A stretch of DNA of 8,529 nt from Nitrospirota bacterium. Its GTDB lineage: Bacteria; Nitrospirota; Thermodesulfovibrionia; JACRGW01. The notes beneath the pieces are model-generated. The model saw only the letters and a list, made by a program, of their open reading frames with translations. It made no database searches and was not told the DNA's origin. Shown here one piece after another: positions 6,070 to 8,529 of this stretch. Position 1 is the stretch's first letter. Every line of letters begins with the position of its first letter. Location of the stretch: positions 1-8,529 of the forward strand of contig JACRGW010000139.1 of the NCBI GenBank assembly GCA_016212195.1, read 5' to 3'. The position numbers were made by a program, and so were the translations under genes.

Positions 6070-7992
6070 TTATTTGTTTTCTAATTGAGAGGAGATGCGT
6101 TCCCACTCAGCCATTAATACATTAATCTTATGCTGGACCTGAGTATGGGCCGTTATCGTCTCTGAGAAACGTTTCTTATCCTGATATAATTCCGGATCTG
6201 CTAACAACTGTGTAAGTGATTCGAGGGTCTTTTCGGTTTCTTCCATATCGGTTTCGATCGATGCCAATTTCTCCTTTAAAAGATTTATCTCACGTTTATG
6301 TGCATCTGCCTCTCCCTTTCTCTGCTCCGTGGTCTTCCGGGTCTTTTTAGTTTCAGTCCCGGCTTGTGAAGCTGGTTGGTTTAATAGCTCATCTGTAATC
6401 TTCTTTTTATAGAGGTAGTAATCATAATCACCTGCATAAATGGTGGCTTTCCCATTCTGGACTTCTATGATCTTGTTGGCAACAGATTTGATAAAGTGAC
6501 GGTCATGAGTGATAAAACAGATCGTGCCGGTAAAGTCTTGCAGGGCCTCCTCAAGCACATCACGTGAGGGGATGTCGAGATGGTTCGTCGGTTCATCAAG
6601 AAGGAGTAGATTGGCAGGCCGTATCAGCATCTTGGCCAATGCCAGCCTGCTCTTCTCACCGCCGGACAATACAGCAACCTTCTTCTTAACATCATCTCCT
6701 GAGAAGAGGAATCTCCCAAGGATGGCACGAAGAAAAGACTGCTCTTCCAGCGGTGCAGCCAATGTTATCTCTTCAAGGATTGTATTGGAGGGATTCAGCA
6801 GCTCCAATTGATGCTGCGCATAGTAGGCCAATGATACATTATGACCAGGTCTTCGATCCCCTTTCTCAAAGGGTGTAACACCTGCCAGAAGTTTCAGCAA
6901 TGTAGATTTACCTGCCCCGTTCGGACCAACCAGGGCAATCCTCTCTCCCCGGTGAAGCTCGACATTAAGTGCCTGATAGATCGTGTTATTATCGTATGAC
7001 TTGTCGATATCGACCAGACTGATGACAGTCTCTCCACTCCTTGGCGGGGGTGGAAAGGAGAACCGTACAAGTTTCCTCTCAGGATCCAGTTCTGCCTTCT
7101 CCATCTTATCCAGCATCTTTATCCGGCTTTGGACCTGACGGGCCTTCGTGGCCTTGTATCTGAAACGTTCGATAAAGGCCTCGGTCTCTTCTATCTTTTT
7201 CTGCTGGTTTTTAACAGTTGCCTCAAGGATTTGCCGGGCCTCGGCCCTGGCAGTTTCAAACTTGTCATAATTTCCAGTGTATGTAATCAGTTGTTGACGG
7301 TCCACCTCCACTATGCGGGTTGCAAGCCTGTTCATAAAATTCCTGTCATGGGAGATCAGGAGTATAGCACCGGCATACCCTGCTAAAAACTCTTCAAGCC
7401 ATATGACTGATGCTAAATCCAGATGGTTGGTTGGTTCATCAAGGAGGATCACATCCGGCCCTGATAAGAGGAGCCTCGCAAGTGCAATCCGCATCATCCA
7501 GCCACCCGAGAACTTTTCCATAGAACGGGTGAGGTGTTTCTCCTTGAAACCGAGTCCGAACAGTATCTCCCTTGCCTTGGCCTCACGTGAATACCCGCCA
7601 AGATGTTCATACCTGGACTGGAGTTCACCGTAACGGTCAATAAGCCCTTCTGAAGTATCAGGGGATGTTGTTGCAATCTCCTCCTCAAGTAGCCGGAGAT
7701 GGTGTTCAATAGTTGATACCTCAGACTCCCCTGCAAGTACCTCTTCAAGGGCAGTCTTACCCTCACTTGCTTCCAGTTCCTGGGTCAGATAGCCTATGAC
7801 AGCCTTACTGTTTATGGTTATTGTCCCGCTGTCAGGAGAAATCCTCCCTGCTATCATCTCCAGGAGTGTAGTCTTTCCGGCACCGTTAGGGCCAACGATA
7901 GCCACACGGTCTTCCAGGCCGATGCGGAGCGATGCATCTTTAAAGAGCACACGGCCGCCATAACTTTTTGATATATGTTGAATTGAGATCAT
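6070..7992 (-). CDS. ABC-F family ATPase (ribosome-associated type, Uup/YheS/YdiF-like)
   Basis: ABC-F proteins carry two ATP-binding domains and no membrane domain. Characterised members act on the ribosome in translation (EttA-type), in ribosome maintenance or in antibiotic protection. The 640-residue product has Walker A GPNGAGKT (34-41), signature FSGGW (161-165) and Walker B DEPTNHLD (185-192). The second domain repeats these as GPNGAGKS (356-363), LSGGE (442-446) and DEPTNHLD (466-473). Switch histidines lie in ISHD (213-216) and ITHD (494-497). The charged linker at about 243-310 is the P-site tRNA interaction motif region, including the FRYKATKARQVQSR stretch. A C-terminal coiled coil of about 85 residues (555-640) is the Uup/YheS/YdiF-type extension. 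The first signature has W165 where many members have E or Q. No resistance phenotype can be inferred, and the housekeeping subgroup seems likelier than antibiotic protection. It lies upstream of and codirectional with the V-ATPase operon, with no evident functional link. Confidence 0.95.
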   Translation of the reverse strand: MISIQHISKSYGGRVLFKDASLRIGLEDRVAIVGPNGAGKTTLLEMIAGRISPDSGTITINSKAVIGYLTQELEASEGKTALEEVLAGESEVSTIEHHLRLLEEEIATTSPDTSEGLIDRYGELQSRYEHLGGYSREAKAREILFGLGFKEKHLTRSMEKFSGGWMMRIALARLLLSGPDVILLDEPTNHLDLASVIWLEEFLAGYAGAILLISHDRNFMNRLATRIVEVDRQQLITYTGNYDKFETARAEARQILEATVKNQQKKIEETEAFIERFRYKATKARQVQSRIKMLDKMEKAELDPERKLVRFSFPPPPRSGETVISLVDIDKSYDNNTIYQALNVELHRGERIALVGPNGAGKSTLLKLLAGVTPFEKGDRRPGHNVSLAYYAQHQLELLNPSNTILEEITLAAPLEEQSFLRAILGRFLFSGDDVKKKVAVLSGGEKSRLALAKMLIRPANLLLLDEPTNHLDIPSRDVLEEALQDFTGTICFITHDRHFIKSVANKIIEVQNGKATIYAGDYDYYLYKKKITDELLNQPASQAGTETKKTRKTTEQRKGEADAHKREINLLKEKLASIETDMEETEKTLESLTQLLADPELYQDKKRFSETITAHTQVQHKINVLMAEWERISSQLENK

Positions 7993-8004
7993 ATCTTATT
8001 ATAT

Positions 8005-8023
8005 CTTAATTGACACTATTAAG
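8005..8023 (-). repeat. 6-bp inverted repeat in the ABC-F leader
   Basis: CTTAAT (8005-8010) and ATTAAG (8018-8023) are exact inverted copies around a 7-nt loop. They lie between the predicted transcription start near 8026 and the ABC-F ATG at 7992, so they fall inside the short untranslated leader. They could be a small hairpin or a repressor site. At 6 bp in AT-rich sequence, chance is a real alternative. Confidence 0.3.
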
Positions 8024-8032
8024 GCGTGCAAG

Positions 8033-8062
8033 AGTATAAGAGAATTAAGGGAGATATGTCAA
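8033..8062 (-). promoter_or_regulatory. Putative strong sigma70-type promoter of the ABC-F gene
   Basis: On the minus strand a perfect TTGACA (8062-8057) is followed after 18 bases by TATACT (8038-8033, five of six to TATAAT). The predicted start lies near 8026, giving a leader of about 33 nt to the ATG at 7992. That leader has no convincing Shine-Dalgarno motif, only a short AAGA close to the start codon. The promoter sits in the 251-nt AT-rich spacer between the FTR-like gene and the ABC-F gene. In the remainder of that spacer I see no gene, tRNA or clear terminator. Confidence 0.6.
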
Positions 8063-8243
8063 TCAACTAAACCGTATATTTATTCGAGATTAAAATAGGA
8101 TTAAAGCATAACTCCATACTTGCTTCTTACTGAAATAAGTACAAAATGATTTGATAGAAAATCGCAAATTTCACTCGTTAATGAACATGTTACGGTAAGA
8201 GAATAATTAAGTGTATACCTTGTCTGATAAATAATCACTGCCC

Positions 8244-8525
8244 TTATTTTGGTTTACTATCCCAGTTGGGATCAAAAAATACCTTACAGAAACAGTGTCC
8301 CATATTTTTTATATCCTCATCCATCTCATCGCAAGGGCACACCGGTCTTTCCCTTGGCAGGCAGGGACACCTGCCCATAGTTAAAAGAACTGACTTTGCT
8401 GCTATTTCATAAAGTGGTCTGCCAAATTTTTTGCTATACCTCTCATTCAAGACATAGCCTTTCTTATTGGCCACATCCTTCCATAACCTTATTAATTCAT
8501 CTACGGTTGTATATCTTTTATTCAT
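8244..8525 (-). CDS. Ferredoxin-thioredoxin reductase-like catalytic subunit (4Fe-4S, disulfide reductase)
   Basis: FTR catalytic subunits use a 4Fe-4S cluster next to a redox-active disulfide to pass electrons from ferredoxin to thioredoxin-like partners. The 93-residue product carries the three cysteine pairs of the family: CPC at 53-55, CPC at 63-65 and CFC at 78-80. By analogy with the plant enzyme, C53, C63, C65 and C78 would hold the cluster and C55 with C80 would form the active disulfide. Spacing differs from the chloroplast form (CPC-x7-CPC-x12-CFC here, against about x16 and x8), and the His of the plant CHC is replaced by Phe, with a His just before the motif (H77). This compact arrangement resembles the FTR-like disulfide reductases of non-photosynthetic anaerobes. 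The N-terminal 50 residues are helical, with no signal peptide. No variable-chain (FtrA-like) or thioredoxin gene is in the window. The ATG at 8525 is 4 nt from the edge, so an upstream start cannot be excluded. Confidence 0.85.
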   Translation of the reverse strand: MNKRYTTVDELIRLWKDVANKKGYVLNERYSKKFGRPLYEIAAKSVLLTMGRCPCLPRERPVCPCDEMDEDIKNMGHCFCKVFFDPNWDSKPK

Positions 8526-8529
8526 AATC

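Noticed and set aside
8063..8243. Rho-independent terminator after the FTR-like gene
   Set aside because: Only weak 4-5 bp AT-rich pairings such as TACTT/AAGTA were found, with no GC-rich stem followed by a T run on the minus strand.
1..8529. CRISPR arrays, tRNA or rRNA genes
   Set aside because: No regularly spaced repeats and no tRNA or rRNA signature segments were seen on either strand. Nearly all the window is accounted for by protein genes.

Overview
The window reads as chromosomal DNA from an uncultured-type, probably anaerobic bacterium. It carries an archaeal-style A/V-type ATPase operon beside two bacterial genes: an ABC-F ATPase and a ferredoxin-thioredoxin reductase (FTR)-like catalytic subunit. 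Sigma70-like promoters (TTGACA/TATACT class) and Shine-Dalgarno-type leaders argue for a bacterium. The phylum cannot be fixed from sequence reading alone. Nitrospirota, Planctomycetota (Brocadiales-like) and deltaproteobacterial lineages all have comparable gene sets, so I leave it open.

Layout from left to right. (1) Positions 1-1289, plus strand: a promoter and a complete 400-residue P-loop ATPase with an Orc1/Cdc6-like AAA+ core and a likely winged-helix C-terminus. (2) Positions about 1288-1440, minus strand: only the first 51 codons of the V-ATPase catalytic subunit A, cut off just where the plus-strand ATPase gene ends. (3) Positions 1437-5983, minus strand: a tightly packed V-ATPase operon, transcribed right to left in the order H, I, K, E, C, F, then the broken A. 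Genes overlap or nearly touch except for a 76-nt gap between H and I. A sigma70-like promoter sits upstream of H. (4) Positions 6070-7992, minus strand: a full-length ABC-F protein with its own promoter near 8033-8062. (5) Positions 7993-8243: an AT-rich non-coding spacer. (6) Positions 8244-8525, minus strand: an FTR-like iron-sulphur protein whose start lies at the window edge.

In a working enzyme, K forms the ion-translocating ring, I is the membrane stator, H and E form the peripheral stalks, C couples the ring to the central stalk, and F is part of that stalk. A and B form the ATP-hydrolysing head and D the axle. Here the operon stops inside A, and B and D are absent from the window. As drawn, this locus could not make a complete enzyme unless the missing genes lie elsewhere.

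The most interesting point is this breakpoint. Subunit A homology ends after about 51 codons, within a few bases of the stop codon of an unrelated convergent ATPase gene. The expected ATGA start/stop overlap between F and A reads ATAA, so the A remnant has also lost its normal start codon. The explanation could be an insertion, deletion or inversion in the genome followed by decay, or a chimeric assembly. The other genes are individually recognisable; I did not find a clearly novel multigene system.
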